Source: Thauera sp. JM12B12 (GTDB taxonomy: Bacteria; Pseudomonadota; Gammaproteobacteria; Burkholderiales; Rhodocyclaceae). Taken from it: a DNA stretch of 64,000 nt. The stretch covers positions 2,170,001 through 2,234,000 of the forward strand of contig NZ_CP154859.1 in the NCBI RefSeq assembly GCF_039614725.1, read 5' to 3'. Positions 53,702-62,923 of this stretch are shown here, one piece after another. Position 1 is the stretch's first letter; each line of letters begins with the position of its first letter. Both the position numbers and the translations under genes were made by a program. The notes beneath the pieces were generated by a model that saw nothing but the letters and a program-made list of their open reading frames with translations, did no database searches and was not told where the DNA came from.

Positions 53702-54388
53702 TCAATCCTCACGGATCAGGGTGCAGGCGGTCACGTCGCGGCCGAGGCGCGCGTCATTGACCGGCGCCGCGGGGTCGGGGCGGCCGAAGGACACGCCGAA
53801 CAGGAGCTGGGCACCGGGCGCGATGTCGAACTCGGCGCGTACCCGCTCGGGGTGGAAGCTGAGCGCGGTCTGCGGGCAGCTCGCATGGCCCATGCTCGTG
53901 AGCGCCAGCATGAAGGTCTGCGCGCACATGCCCAGGTCGGCGGCCTCGCGGATGCCGAAGCCTGCAGGCAGGAAGAAGAAGGCGACGTGCGGCGCGCCGA
54001 AGAAGGCGTAGTTGCGCATGAACTGCGCCTGGCGCCCGGCCTTGTCCTCGCGCGCGATGCCGGCCGCCCCGTAGAGGGCCTCGGCGGCGGCGACCTGGCG
54101 CTCGCGATAGACGCCGGCATAGCGGCCGTCATAGGGCAGGTCCGGCGCCATGTGGCCGCGCATCATGTCGGCGGAGATGGCGGCCGCCAGTCGGTCGCGG
54201 GCGGCGCCGGAGGCCACCGCGATCGTCCACGGCTGCGTGTTGCAGTTCGAAGGCGCACGGCAGGCGAGCGCGAGGGCGCGCTCGATGTCGGCTTGCGGCA
54301 GCGGCTCGGCGAGAAAGGCACGGGTCGACGCGCGACGCGCGACGATGTCGGCGAAAGCCGCAGCGAGATCGGTATCAGTCTGTTGCAT
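53702..54388 (-). CDS. Nitroreductase-family FMN oxidoreductase
   Basis: A 228-residue protein of the nitroreductase fold. The FMN-binding N-terminal motif is RRASTRAFLAEPLP, with NCNTQPW and the C-terminal FGRPDP. A long insertion-like middle (DLPYDGRYAGVYRERQ...) matches the RutE/nitrobenzoate-type subgroup. It could reduce a quinone or enone, or supply reduced flavin. The last role is relevant because the HsaA-like monooxygenase at 23735 lacks a neighbouring reductase, but this is speculative. Start is ATG 54388 or 54400; neither has a strong ribosome binding site. Confidence 0.88.
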   Translation of the reverse strand: MQQTDTDLAAAFADIVARRASTRAFLAEPLPQADIERALALACRAPSNCNTQPWTIAVASGAARDRLAAAISADMMRGHMAPDLPYDGRYAGVYRERQVAAAEALYGAAGIAREDKAGRQAQFMRNYAFFGAPHVAFFFLPAGFGIREAADLGMCAQTFMLALTSMGHASCPQTALSFHPERVRAEFDIAPGAQLLFGVSFGRPDPAAPVNDARLGRDVTACTLIRED

Positions 54389-54466
54389 GGAAAGCTTCAT
54401 CCGGGTTGATGCCAAAGGATCGGCCTGAGGGGCCACCGCAGGGGGCGCGCTGGGCGGACTGCCGCC

Positions 54467-55258
54467 TCAGCGCCCTTCCCACACCGGCGCGCGCTTCTGG
54501 TTGAAGGCCATGATGCCCTCGACCACGTCGCGGCTGCCCCGCATCGCCTCGATGGCCGGGTAGCCGCCCGCATCCTGGCGGCGGATCGCCTCGTCGAGCG
54601 GCAGCGCCAGGCCGTCGCGCACCGCGGCCTTGGTCGCGCGCAGCGCCAGCGGCGCGTTGGCGCACAGCTGCGCGCACCAGCGCGCGATGGCGAAGTCCAT
54701 GGCGCCGTCGTCCACCACCTCGTTCACCAGCCCCCACTCCGCTGCCTGGTCGGCATCGATGCTGCGCGCCGTCAGCAGCAGCTCCATCGCCCGCTTCATG
54801 CCGATCTGGCGCGGCAGGCGGTGCATGCCGCCGGCGTAGGCGACGGCGCCGATGCGCGGCTCGGGCAGCGCGAAGCTCGAGCTGCGGGTCGCGAGCACCA
54901 GGTCGCAAGCCATCGCCACCTCGAAGCCACCGCCCATGGCGATGCCCTCGACCGCGGCGATGACCGGCTTGTCGAGGTCGAAACGGCTGGTGAGGCCGCC
55001 GTAGCCGGTGGCGGGGATCGTGTAGGGGGCGCCGCCCTCGAGCGCGGTGCGCATCGCACGGATGTCGCCGCCGGCCGAGAACGCCCGCCCGCCCGCGCCA
55101 CGCACCACGGCGATCCAGAGCTCGTCATCGGCCGCGAAGGCATCGAAGGCCTCGGACATCAGGGCCTGGGTTTCCGGGTCGAGCGCGTTCATCGCCTCGG
55201 GCCGGTTGATGGTGACGGTCAGCACATGGCCGTCGATACGGGTCAAGACCTTGCTCAC
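54467..55258 (-). CDS. Enoyl-CoA hydratase/isomerase (crotonase family)
   Basis: A 263-residue crotonase-fold enzyme. Oxyanion-hole regions are FSAGGDIRAM and EGIAMGGGFEVAMACD. The second catalytic-position segment reads LPEPRIGAVAYAG, keeping the glutamate of LPE but replacing the usual GLxPGxGG. It probably hydrates or isomerises an enoyl-CoA of the pathway; related members include crotonobetainyl-CoA hydratase. It heads a minus-strand run (ECH, nitroreductase, GMC, aldehyde dehydrogenase). No island operator is seen upstream. Confidence 0.92.
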   Translation of the reverse strand: MSKVLTRIDGHVLTVTINRPEAMNALDPETQALMSEAFDAFAADDELWIAVVRGAGGRAFSAGGDIRAMRTALEGGAPYTIPATGYGGLTSRFDLDKPVIAAVEGIAMGGGFEVAMACDLVLATRSSSFALPEPRIGAVAYAGGMHRLPRQIGMKRAMELLLTARSIDADQAAEWGLVNEVVDDGAMDFAIARWCAQLCANAPLALRATKAAVRDGLALPLDEAIRRQDAGGYPAIEAMRGSRDVVEGIMAFNQKRAPVWEGR

Positions 55259-55426
55259 GGGACGCAGCTCCTATCGCATCCGGCGCACACGCTGTCGCCG
55301 GGACGCCTCAAGTATAGGGAGCCACTCCCGCCATCCCGATTCGCATTAGGTGGAACCGAACATGGGGAGCAAGCTACTGATAAAGCGAAAGAAAAAAGCG
55401 TACGCGGCGCTCGGCAGGCCAGCCCG

Positions 55427-56167
55427 TCACGTTTCGCCAGCCCTGTCCCGGTGGTCGCGGGTGGGCAGGCGGGGGTCGAGCATCCCGAGCGCCATGGCGA
55501 GCAGGCAGTCGAGGAAGGCAGCCTGCCCGACGCGTTCCGGCGCGTCCTCGAGCGCCGCCCGGATCACCGAGCGCATGGCCATGCACAGCATGTAGGCCGC
55601 CATGTCGGCGCGTTCGGGCTCGAGCTCGGGTACGTAGAGCGTGACGAAGGGCAGCCAGGCGTCCTCGACGAACTCGCGCGAGCTCGCGTAGGGCCCGATG
55701 CGCATGCCCATCTGCAGCTCGGGGTGGTACTTGAGATGGAACCCGGCGTGCAGCCGGTGCAGGCGCAGCTCGGTCCTCACCATGTTCTGCAGGATCTCGC
55801 GCAGCGCCCCTTCCAGCGGGAGGCCGGCGACCGAGGCCCGCAGCGCCGGCACCGACACGGCGGCCTCCTCGCGCAGCACGTGCTCGAAGGCCTGGCCGAG
55901 CACCGCCTCGATATTGGGAAAGTACTGGTAGAAGGAGCCGACCGCGACGCCCGACACCTCGGCCAGGCGGTTGACCGTCAGCGCCTCGCTGCCCTCCTCC
56001 TCCAGCACACGTATACAGGCCTCGATCAGCGCCGAGACGAGCGAGCGCGAGCGCGACTGGGAAGGCAGCTTGCGCGGTGCGGGGACGCGCCCCTTGCGGG
56101 GACGTTCGGAGGAGACGGGCTTTCCTTGCGCCATATGCAATACGAAGACGGTTCCGGACTCAGCCAT
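55427..56167 (-). CDS. TetR-family transcriptional regulator
   Basis: A 246-residue TetR protein. After a basic extension (residues 1-45) the helix-turn-helix reads SALIEACIRVLEEEGSEALT, then VNRLAEVSGVAVGSFYQYFP. The C-terminal region is of the AefR/TetR_C_33-like sort. It is divergent from the sulfatase-maturase gene (169-bp gap) and upstream of the enoyl-CoA hydratase operon in the same direction, so it could control either. Start at ATG 56167; ATG 56134 is an alternative with no better ribosome binding site. Confidence 0.9.
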   Translation of the reverse strand: MAESGTVFVLHMAQGKPVSSERPRKGRVPAPRKLPSQSRSRSLVSALIEACIRVLEEEGSEALTVNRLAEVSGVAVGSFYQYFPNIEAVLGQAFEHVLREEAAVSVPALRASVAGLPLEGALREILQNMVRTELRLHRLHAGFHLKYHPELQMGMRIGPYASSREFVEDAWLPFVTLYVPELEPERADMAAYMLCMAMRSVIRAALEDAPERVGQAAFLDCLLAMALGMLDPRLPTRDHRDRAGET

Positions 56168-56204
56168 TCGAAAGGCTGAAGTCCCTTTTTAAACAGACAT
56201 TTAA
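56160..56204. promoter_or_regulatory. Candidate operators in the TetR/maturase divergent region
   Basis: Two inverted repeats lie here: TCAGCC-N8-GGCTGA overlapping the TetR start codon region, and TTAAA-CAGACA-TTTAA at 56189-56204. The AT-rich second repeat stands out against the GC-rich background and is the better promoter/operator candidate for sulfatase expression. Confidence 0.4.
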
Positions 56205-56336
56205 CGATGGCGAGCGGAGATGGCGAATGCGAATTCCGACCGCTGCCCCCGCTACCTATACTCGGTTCCATCTGTCGTCACGTCCCGCATCGGCGGGCCG
56301 GACGGCAGGGGCACTGTAACAAGGATGGAGGGAGAT

Positions 56337-57602
56337 GTGAGCCACGCCGACCCCGTGACCGCCACGCCGCGCTGCGCGCTGCCGCCCCTGCCAGCCGGGC
56401 GACACTACCGCTACCACGTGATGGTCAAGCCGGCCGGCGCGCTGTGCAACCTCGACTGTCCGTACTGCTTCTACCTGCACAAGACCGACCTGCTGCAGCA
56501 CGGCCGCAACGCGCGCATGGACGAGGGGCTGCTGGAAACCCACATCCGGCAGTACATCGAGGCCCAGACCGGCGACGAGGTGGTGTTCTCCTGGCAGGGC
56601 GGCGAGCCCACGGTGATGGGGCTGGACTTCTTCCGCCGCGTGGTCGAACTGCAGGCGCGCCATCGCAAGCCCGGCCAGCGTATCGAGAACGACCTGCAGA
56701 CCAACGGCCTGCTGCTCGACGACGAATGGGTCGCCTTCCTGAAGGCGCACGGCTTCGTTGTCGGCCTCAGCGTGGACGGCACGCCCGAGCTGCACGACCG
56801 CTATCGCCCGACCAAGGGCGGCGAGCCGACCTACGACCGCGTCATCGCCGCCGCCGCCCGGCTGGCGGCGGCCGAGGTGCCCTTCTCCCTGCTGTGCGTG
56901 GTCAATCGCGACGTGGCGCGGGCACCGCTCGAGGTCTATCGCAGCCTGCGCGCGATCCCGGGCAGCTTCCGCATCCAGTTCACGCCCTGCGTCGAGACGC
57001 GCGACTTCAAGCTGCGTGCGCCCGGGCTGGCCAGGCCGGCCGACATGCCGCTGCTCGGCACCCCGCGCACGCGGCCCGATCACCCGCTGTCCATCGTCAC
57101 CGAATGGTCGGTCGATGCGCGCGACTATGGCGACTTCCTGTGTGCCGTGTGGGCGGAATGGCTGGCGCACGACTTTGGTCGCCTGCACATCAATGTGTTC
57201 GAGACCGCGGTGGCGCAGTCGCTCGGCCTGCCCGCGCAGATGTGCACCAGCGCGCCGGTGTGCGGCAAGGCCATGGCGCTGGAGCACGACGGCGAGCTCT
57301 ATGCCTGCGACCACTTCGTCTATCCCGAATACCGTCTCGGCAACATCCGCGAGGTTCACCAAGGCGACCTCGCCTTCGCCGACAAGCAGGTCCGGTTCGG
57401 CCTCGCCAAGCATGACAGCCTGCCCGGCCACTGCCGGCGCTGCCCGCACCTGCAGCTGTGCTGGGGCGAATGCCCGAAGAACCGGCTGCTGCGTGCGCCC
57501 GACGGCGAGACCGGCCTCAACTACCTGTGCGAAGGCCTCGCCCACTTCTATGAACAGGTCCGCAGGGACATGCCCGCCATCCGGCGCCGCCTCGGCCGGT
57601 AA
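56337..57602 (+). CDS. Anaerobic sulfatase-maturating radical SAM enzyme (anSME)
   Basis: A 421-residue radical SAM/SPASM protein. The SAM-cluster motif is C37-NLD-C41-PY-C44, with SWQGGEPTVMGLDFFRRVVE following. C-terminal auxiliary-cluster cysteines lie in MCTSAPVCG, YACDHFVYPEYRLGN, and CRRCPHLQLCWGECPKNR. It converts an active-site Ser or Cys of a sulfatase to formylglycine, without O2. The GTG at 56337 has GGAGGGAG at ideal spacing, so it is preferred over ATGs at 56220 and 56325. The sulfatase it would activate is the next gene, 34 bp downstream. Confidence 0.92.
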   Translation: MSHADPVTATPRCALPPLPAGRHYRYHVMVKPAGALCNLDCPYCFYLHKTDLLQHGRNARMDEGLLETHIRQYIEAQTGDEVVFSWQGGEPTVMGLDFFRRVVELQARHRKPGQRIENDLQTNGLLLDDEWVAFLKAHGFVVGLSVDGTPELHDRYRPTKGGEPTYDRVIAAAARLAAAEVPFSLLCVVNRDVARAPLEVYRSLRAIPGSFRIQFTPCVETRDFKLRAPGLARPADMPLLGTPRTRPDHPLSIVTEWSVDARDYGDFLCAVWAEWLAHDFGRLHINVFETAVAQSLGLPAQMCTSAPVCGKAMALEHDGELYACDHFVYPEYRLGNIREVHQGDLAFADKQVRFGLAKHDSLPGHCRRCPHLQLCWGECPKNRLLRAPDGETGLNYLCEGLAHFYEQVRRDMPAIRRRLGR

Positions 57603-57636
57603 GCCCCCAGGACCCCAACCCGAGAGAGGATACCTC

Positions 57637-59172
57637 ATGAAACACCCCCAACGCCGCTGGCACCGCCTGGCCCTCGCCGCCGCCATCGCCGGCTTTGGCA
57701 GCGCGCAGGCGCAGGCACAATCGCAGGCGCCCAAGCGGCCGAACATCCTCGTGATCATGGGTGACGACATCGGCTACTCGAACGTCGGCCTCTACAGTCA
57801 CGGGATGATGGTGCCCACCCCCAACATCGATCGCATCGGGCGCGAAGGCATCCTGTTCACCGATCATTACGCCCACCCCAGCTCGACTGCCGGGCGCGCG
57901 GCCTTCATCACCGGCCAGCTGCCGATCCGCACCGGCCTGACCACCGTCGGCTTGCCCGGCTCGCCGGTCGGGCTCGACGCGCGCGATCCGACGCTGGCCG
58001 AGCTGCTCAAGGAGCTGGGCTATCGCACCGGACAGTTCGGCAAGAACCACCTCGGCGACCGCAACGAGCACCTGCCCACGGTGCATGGATTCGACGAGTT
58101 TTACGGCAACCTCTACCACCTCAACGCCGAGGAAGAGCCGGAACTGCGCATGTGGCGCAAGGATCCCGGCTTCAATGCGCGCTACCGGCCGCGCGGCGTG
58201 ATCGACAGCGTGGCGAGCAAGGAGGACGACGCGACCGTCGACCCCCGTTTCGGCAAGGTCGGCAAACAGAAGGTGCGCGACACCGGCCCGCTCACCACCG
58301 AGCGCATGGAAACCGTGGACGAAGAGTTCCTGGAGCGCACCAAGCGCTTCATCACCCAATCCACCCAGGCGGGCGAGCCCTTCTTCGCCTGGCTGAACAC
58401 CACCCGGATGCACATCTACACGCACCTGAAGCCCGAGTCTCGTCACCTCGCCAGCGACCTCTCCAGCGAGTTCGACATCTACGGCAGCGGGCTCATCGAG
58501 CATGACGGCCACGTCGGCCAGCTGCTCGACCTGCTCGACAAGCTGAAGATCGCCGACGACACGATCGTGGTCTACACGACCGACAACGGCGCGATGGTGG
58601 CCTGGTGGCCCGACGCCGGCGCAACCCCCTTCCGCGGCGAGAAGGCCACCACCTGGGAAGGCGGCGTGCGCGTGCCGATGCTGGTGCGCTGGCCGGCGAA
58701 GATCCCCGCCGGCAAGGTCTCGAACGGCATCCAGACCCATGAGGACATGTTCACCACGCTGGCCAGCGCCGCCGGCCATGACAAGGTCGCGGCCAAGCTC
58801 AAGGAGCGTGATGGCGTCTGCATCGACGGTGTCGACAACCTGACGCACTGGACGGGCAATGCCCCCTCGGCGCGCAACGTGGTCCACTACTACGACGAGA
58901 GCAAGTACACGGCGATCCGCATCGGCGCGTGGAAGAGCCACTTCCAGACGCGCGAGGGCTTCTTCGACAGCCACAAGCCGAGCTCGCTGGTGTTCAACCT
59001 GCGCATGGACCCATACGAGCGGCATGGCGGACAGAAGAGCAACGATCTCGCCATGAAGATGGGCATCGGGTTCGGCGGCCAGGTCGCGGACGCCGCCGGC
59101 GCCCACATGGCCAGCTTCCAGGCCTGCCCGCCGCGGCAGAAGGGAGGCTCGCTGCGGATGGGAGGCCAATGA
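57637..59172 (+). CDS. Ser-type sulfatase (arylsulfatase family), exported
   Basis: A 511-residue alkaline-phosphatase-superfamily sulfatase with a signal peptide (about residues 1-30, rich in AQAQ). Metal-binding D43-D44 lie in VIMGDDIGYSN, and further ligands in KNHLGDRNEHLP and YTTDNGAMVAW. The modification motif is S83-T-A-G-R87, that is Ser in place of Cys in the C/S-x-P/A-x-R signature, so it needs an anSME-type maturase, which is encoded directly upstream. It probably removes sulfate from an organic sulfate ester in the periplasm. Its stop overlaps the next ATG (ATGA). Confidence 0.93.
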   Translation: MKHPQRRWHRLALAAAIAGFGSAQAQAQSQAPKRPNILVIMGDDIGYSNVGLYSHGMMVPTPNIDRIGREGILFTDHYAHPSSTAGRAAFITGQLPIRTGLTTVGLPGSPVGLDARDPTLAELLKELGYRTGQFGKNHLGDRNEHLPTVHGFDEFYGNLYHLNAEEEPELRMWRKDPGFNARYRPRGVIDSVASKEDDATVDPRFGKVGKQKVRDTGPLTTERMETVDEEFLERTKRFITQSTQAGEPFFAWLNTTRMHIYTHLKPESRHLASDLSSEFDIYGSGLIEHDGHVGQLLDLLDKLKIADDTIVVYTTDNGAMVAWWPDAGATPFRGEKATTWEGGVRVPMLVRWPAKIPAGKVSNGIQTHEDMFTTLASAAGHDKVAAKLKERDGVCIDGVDNLTHWTGNAPSARNVVHYYDESKYTAIRIGAWKSHFQTREGFFDSHKPSSLVFNLRMDPYERHGGQKSNDLAMKMGIGFGGQVADAAGAHMASFQACPPRQKGGSLRMGGQ

Positions 59173-60227
59173 GCGAGACCGCGCACGCTGCCTTCGCACG
59201 CCTGCGCGGGCAGCTCGACCAGGCGATCGTCGGTCAGCCGGCGCTGATCGACGCGCTGCTGATCGCCCTGCTCGCCGACGGTCACCTGCTGCTCGAGGGC
59301 CTGCCCGGTCTGGCCAAGACGCGCGCGATCAAGGCGCTCGGGCAGGCCCTCAACCTGCGCCTGTCGCGCATCCAGTTCACCCCCGACCTGCTGCCATCGG
59401 ATCTCATCGGTGCCGAGGTCTATCACCAGACCGAGCCGGGCCAGGGTCGCTTCGTCTTCGAGGCGGGCCCGGTGTTCGCGCCGCTGGTGCTGGCCGATGA
59501 GATCAATCGGGCGCCGGCCAAGGTGCAGTCCGCGCTGCTGGAGGCGATGGAAGAGCGCCAGGTGACCGTCGCCGGGAAGACCCATCCCCTGCCCTGGCCC
59601 TTCCTGGTGATGGCGACGCAGAACCCGATCGAGCATGAGGGCACCTATCCCCTGCCCGAGGCGCAGACGGACCGCTTCCTGATGAAGACCCGGATCGGCT
59701 ATCCGGATCTCGCTGCCGAGCGCGACATCCTGCACCTGGTGCGCGAGGAAGAAGGCCGGCGGCTCGCCGTGGCGCAGTGCCACCCCGACACGGATGCGGG
59801 CCGCCTCGCTGAACCCCTCGGCGCCCTGCCTGGCGTGCCCGAAGCCGGGCGGGCGCAGCCCGAACACGCGTCCGTGACCTGGCTGGCCGACGCCCGGCGG
59901 GCGGTCCATGCCGTGCATGTGTCGGCCGCCATCGACACCTATCTGGTCGATCTGATCCAGGCCACGCGCACGCCCGAGCGCCTCAGCCCGGAGGTGGCGC
60001 GCTGGATCGAGGCCGGCGCCAGTCCGCGCGGCACGATCGCGCTCGACCGCTGCGCACGCGCCCATGCCTGGCTGCACGGGCGCGACTTCGTCGGCCCCGA
60101 CGACGTGCTCGCGGTGCTCCACCCCTGCCTCCGGCACCGGCTGGTACTCAGCCACGAAGCCCTGGCCGCGGGGGTGGAGGCCGACGCGATCATCGATCGC
60201 ATTGCCGCGCTGGTCGCCGCGCCATGA
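59169..60227 (+). CDS. MoxR-family AAA+ ATPase
   Basis: A 352-residue MoxR chaperone-like ATPase. Walker A is in LLEGLPGLAKTRAI, where GLAKT replaces the more common GVAKT. Walker B is in LVLADEINRAPAKVQSALLE, sensor 1 in MATQNPIEHEGTYPLPEAQT. It acts with VWA-domain proteins to remodel or activate envelope proteins. ATGA overlap with the sulfatase upstream and with DUF58 downstream indicates one coupled transcript, starting at the maturase. Confidence 0.93.
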   Translation: MSETAHAAFARLRGQLDQAIVGQPALIDALLIALLADGHLLLEGLPGLAKTRAIKALGQALNLRLSRIQFTPDLLPSDLIGAEVYHQTEPGQGRFVFEAGPVFAPLVLADEINRAPAKVQSALLEAMEERQVTVAGKTHPLPWPFLVMATQNPIEHEGTYPLPEAQTDRFLMKTRIGYPDLAAERDILHLVREEEGRRLAVAQCHPDTDAGRLAEPLGALPGVPEAGRAQPEHASVTWLADARRAVHAVHVSAAIDTYLVDLIQATRTPERLSPEVARWIEAGASPRGTIALDRCARAHAWLHGRDFVGPDDVLAVLHPCLRHRLVLSHEALAAGVEADAIIDRIAALVAAP

Positions 60228-61285
60228 CCCTGCTCCAGCGCCTGCTGCCCGGCGGCGGGTGGCCCTGGTCGCGCGCGCGCACCACCGCGTCCGCCGCGGG
60301 CGCGGCGCCGACGCCTGGCGCAGGGCCGACGCCCGGCGCAGTGGCGACGCCCGGCGTCTACCTCGCGCTGGGCGATCTGCTGGCACTGGAACATCCCGTC
60401 CGCCGGCTGCGCTGGCCCGCGCGCGGCGCGCCGGTCCACAGCCAGCTGGCCGGCCGCCATCGCGCCCGCGTGCGTGGCCGCGGCCTGGACTTCATCGAGC
60501 TGCGCCCGTACCTGCCGGGCGACGACACCCGCAGCATCGACTGGCGAGCAAGCGTCCGCACCGGCAAGACCCAGCTCAGGGTGTATGGCGAGGAGCGCGA
60601 ACACCCCACCTGGCTGGTGGTGGACCAGCGCATCTCGATGTTCTTCGCCCGGCGCGGCGCGCTGCGCTCGGTGGTGGCGGGCGAAGCCGCAGCCGTCTGG
60701 GGCTGGCGTGCGCTCGCGGCGGGTGACCGCGTCGGCGGGCTCGTGTTCGGCGACGACGGCATCGACGCCATCACGCCGGGTCGCGGTCGGCGTTCGCTGC
60801 TGCGCCTGCTCGACCGCCTGGTTGCCCGCAACCACCGGCTGCGCGCCGACACCCCCTGCCCCGCTGATCCCGAGCAGCTCGATGCCGCCTTGGCGCAACT
60901 GCTCGCCCGGGCGCCACGCGATGCCGTCGTCGTCGTGCTGTCCGACCTCGACGGCATGGGCGCGCGCAGCCGCGAGCAGCTGATCGCACTCGCCCGCCAC
61001 AACGACCTGGTCCTGCTGCCGATCCGCGACGATCCCGGCACCGCGCGCCCGGTCCGCGTGGTCGTCACCGACGGCAGCCTCCAGCTTCCGGTCGACCACA
61101 CCGACGAGGCCGTGCGCAGCCGCTTGGCCGACCTCGCGCATGCGCGCATGGAAAGCCTGCTCGCGCTGCGCAGGGAGATCGGCTGCGTCGTCTTCCCGCT
61201 CGTCACCAGCGAACCGGCGCTGCTGCAGCTGGCACGCGGCATGGCGAGCCCGGCCGCGCGTGCGCCGCGTCCGGGTGGTGGCTGA
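60224..61285 (+). CDS. DUF58 protein of the MoxR/Bat operon
   Basis: A 353-residue soluble DUF58 (VWA-like) protein. The signature FIELRPYLPGDDTRSIDWRA, then REHPTWLVVDQR is clear, and a VWA-like core follows (AVVVVLSDLDGMG). An Ala/Pro/Gly-rich N-terminal stretch of about 40 residues precedes the domain, with triple PTPGA-type repeats. It starts inside the MoxR stop (ATGA). Confidence 0.92.
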   Translation: MTLLQRLLPGGGWPWSRARTTASAAGAAPTPGAGPTPGAVATPGVYLALGDLLALEHPVRRLRWPARGAPVHSQLAGRHRARVRGRGLDFIELRPYLPGDDTRSIDWRASVRTGKTQLRVYGEEREHPTWLVVDQRISMFFARRGALRSVVAGEAAAVWGWRALAAGDRVGGLVFGDDGIDAITPGRGRRSLLRLLDRLVARNHRLRADTPCPADPEQLDAALAQLLARAPRDAVVVVLSDLDGMGARSREQLIALARHNDLVLLPIRDDPGTARPVRVVVTDGSLQLPVDHTDEAVRSRLADLAHARMESLLALRREIGCVVFPLVTSEPALLQLARGMASPAARAPRPGGG

Positions 61286-61292
61286 ACGATCG

Positions 61293-61883
61293 ATGCAGAC
61301 CCTCGACGCGCCCCGCCTGCTGCCCCACGAGGTGGCGGACATCCCGCCCGCGATCGACGCCCGAGCCGTGCTCGACCAGCTTCACCCGCTGCAGGTCCCG
61401 CCCGTTCCCGCCTGGTCGCCCCAGGCGCCGGGCTGGACGGTGCTTGCCGCCGTCGCGCTGACGGCTTTGGCCGTGCTTGCATGGCGAACCTTCCGGCGCT
61501 GGCGGACCGGCCGGCACCGACGCGCGGCCCTTGCGGAGCTTCAGCGTCTGCGCGCATCCATGCGGGACCCCGCCCTGCGGCTCGCAGCCGCCCGGCAGAT
61601 CCCTGTGCTGGTGCGCCGGCTGGCCCTCGCCCACGCACCGCGCGCCGAGGTCGCCGCCCTGCACGGCGCGGCCTGGCATGCCTGGCTGGATCGCAGCCTG
61701 GGCGATCCCGCCCGACCGTTCTCGAGTGGTGTGGGCCTGGGCGAGGTACTGGGCGATTGGGCGTATCGCCCCGCCGAGACCCTGCCCTGGGAGCTGCTCG
61801 AGCCGAGCCTGGACCTGGTGGAGCGCTGGATCCGCACGCATCGCGTCGAGCACGACGCAAGCGGCCCGGGGAGGCGCGGATGA
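61293..61883 (+). CDS. DUF4381 membrane protein of the Bat operon
   Basis: A 196-residue protein with a periplasmic N-terminal part, one transmembrane helix (about residues 48-64, VLAAVALTALAVLAW) and a cytoplasmic helical tail (RRAALAELQRLRASMRDPAL...). Position and architecture match DUF4381, the usual third gene of MoxR/Bat operons. The stop overlaps the next ATG. The start is ATG 61293; an in-frame GTG at 61278 is possible and would overlap the DUF58 stop. Confidence 0.82.
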   Translation: MQTLDAPRLLPHEVADIPPAIDARAVLDQLHPLQVPPVPAWSPQAPGWTVLAAVALTALAVLAWRTFRRWRTGRHRRAALAELQRLRASMRDPALRLAAARQIPVLVRRLALAHAPRAEVAALHGAAWHAWLDRSLGDPARPFSSGVGLGEVLGDWAYRPAETLPWELLEPSLDLVERWIRTHRVEHDASGPGRRG

Positions 61884-62923
61884 GCGCGTGGCCGGGGGCG
61901 CACTGGCTGGCCAACCTGGCCTGGGAATATCCCTGGGCGGCCCTGCTGTGGCCGCTCGCCCTGCTGTGGGTTGCCCTGCCACCGCACCGGGAGCGGCGTA
62001 CCGCGCTGCGCGTGCCCTTCTTCGCGCTCGCGGTCGCCGGCAGCGGCGAGCGCCCGCGTGCCGGCGCCATCGTCCGCGCGCACGGCGCATGGGGCTGGCT
62101 GATGCTCGGTCAGGCCTGGAGCGCCGGCGTGCTCGCGGTGATGCAGCCCCATTGGCTGGAACCGCCGGTCCCGCGCGTGCAGTCGGCACGCGACTGGCTG
62201 CTGGCCATCGACCTGTCGCCTTCCATGCAGGCCACCGATTTCAAGGATGCCGATGGCCGTCCGGTGGACCGCCTGAGCGTCGTGCGCGGCGTGCTCGACG
62301 AGTTTCTCGCGCGGCGAGCGCACGACCGGATCGGCCTGCTGGTCTTCGCCGAGCAGGCCCATGTGCAGGCGCCCTTCACGCGGGACCACGGGGCGGTGAG
62401 CGCGCTGCTGGCCGAAGCGCAGATCGGCATGGCCGGCTCGCGCACGATGATCGGCGACGCGATCGGCATGGCCATCAAGGTCTTCGAGCAGTCGGCGGCG
62501 CCGCAGCGCACCCTGGTGCTGCTGACCGACGGGGTGGACACCGGCAGTCGCATCCCGCCGGCCAAGGCGGCCGAGATCGCCGCCCAGCGGGGCGTACGCA
62601 TCCACACTGTCGCCATCGGCACCGCCGAGGCGGCGGCCGGCGAGCAACCGGACCTCGAGGCACTGCGCGCCTGGGCTGCCATCACCGGTGGGCGCGCATT
62701 CAGCGCCGACGACCGCGCCGGCCTCGCCGAGATCTACCGCGAACTGGACGCCCTCGAGGGCCGCGACCAGGCGCTCGCGGCCGAGCGCCCGCGGCGCCCG
62801 CTCTTTCACTGGTTCGTGGCAATGGCGCTGGTGCTGATCATCGCCCACCAGGCCGCTGCCGCGCTGCACGGTTGGCGGGCAGCGCGCGTCGTGGTCCGAC
62901 ACGGGCACAATCGCAATGACTGA
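61880..62923 (+). CDS. VWA-domain protein, BatA-like
   Basis: A 347-residue membrane protein with two N-terminal hydrophobic segments (about 16-33 and 70-90), a VWA domain (about 105-290) and a C-terminal helix (about 318-335). The metal-ion-dependent adhesion site is intact: D111-L-S113-P-S115, with later TMIGDA and LLTDGVD. It is BatA-like by order. It is likely to be acted on by the upstream MoxR ATPase at the inner membrane. Confidence 0.93.
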   Translation: MSAWPGAHWLANLAWEYPWAALLWPLALLWVALPPHRERRTALRVPFFALAVAGSGERPRAGAIVRAHGAWGWLMLGQAWSAGVLAVMQPHWLEPPVPRVQSARDWLLAIDLSPSMQATDFKDADGRPVDRLSVVRGVLDEFLARRAHDRIGLLVFAEQAHVQAPFTRDHGAVSALLAEAQIGMAGSRTMIGDAIGMAIKVFEQSAAPQRTLVLLTDGVDTGSRIPPAKAAEIAAQRGVRIHTVAIGTAEAAAGEQPDLEALRAWAAITGGRAFSADDRAGLAEIYRELDALEGRDQALAAERPRRPLFHWFVAMALVLIIAHQAAAALHGWRAARVVVRHGHNRND

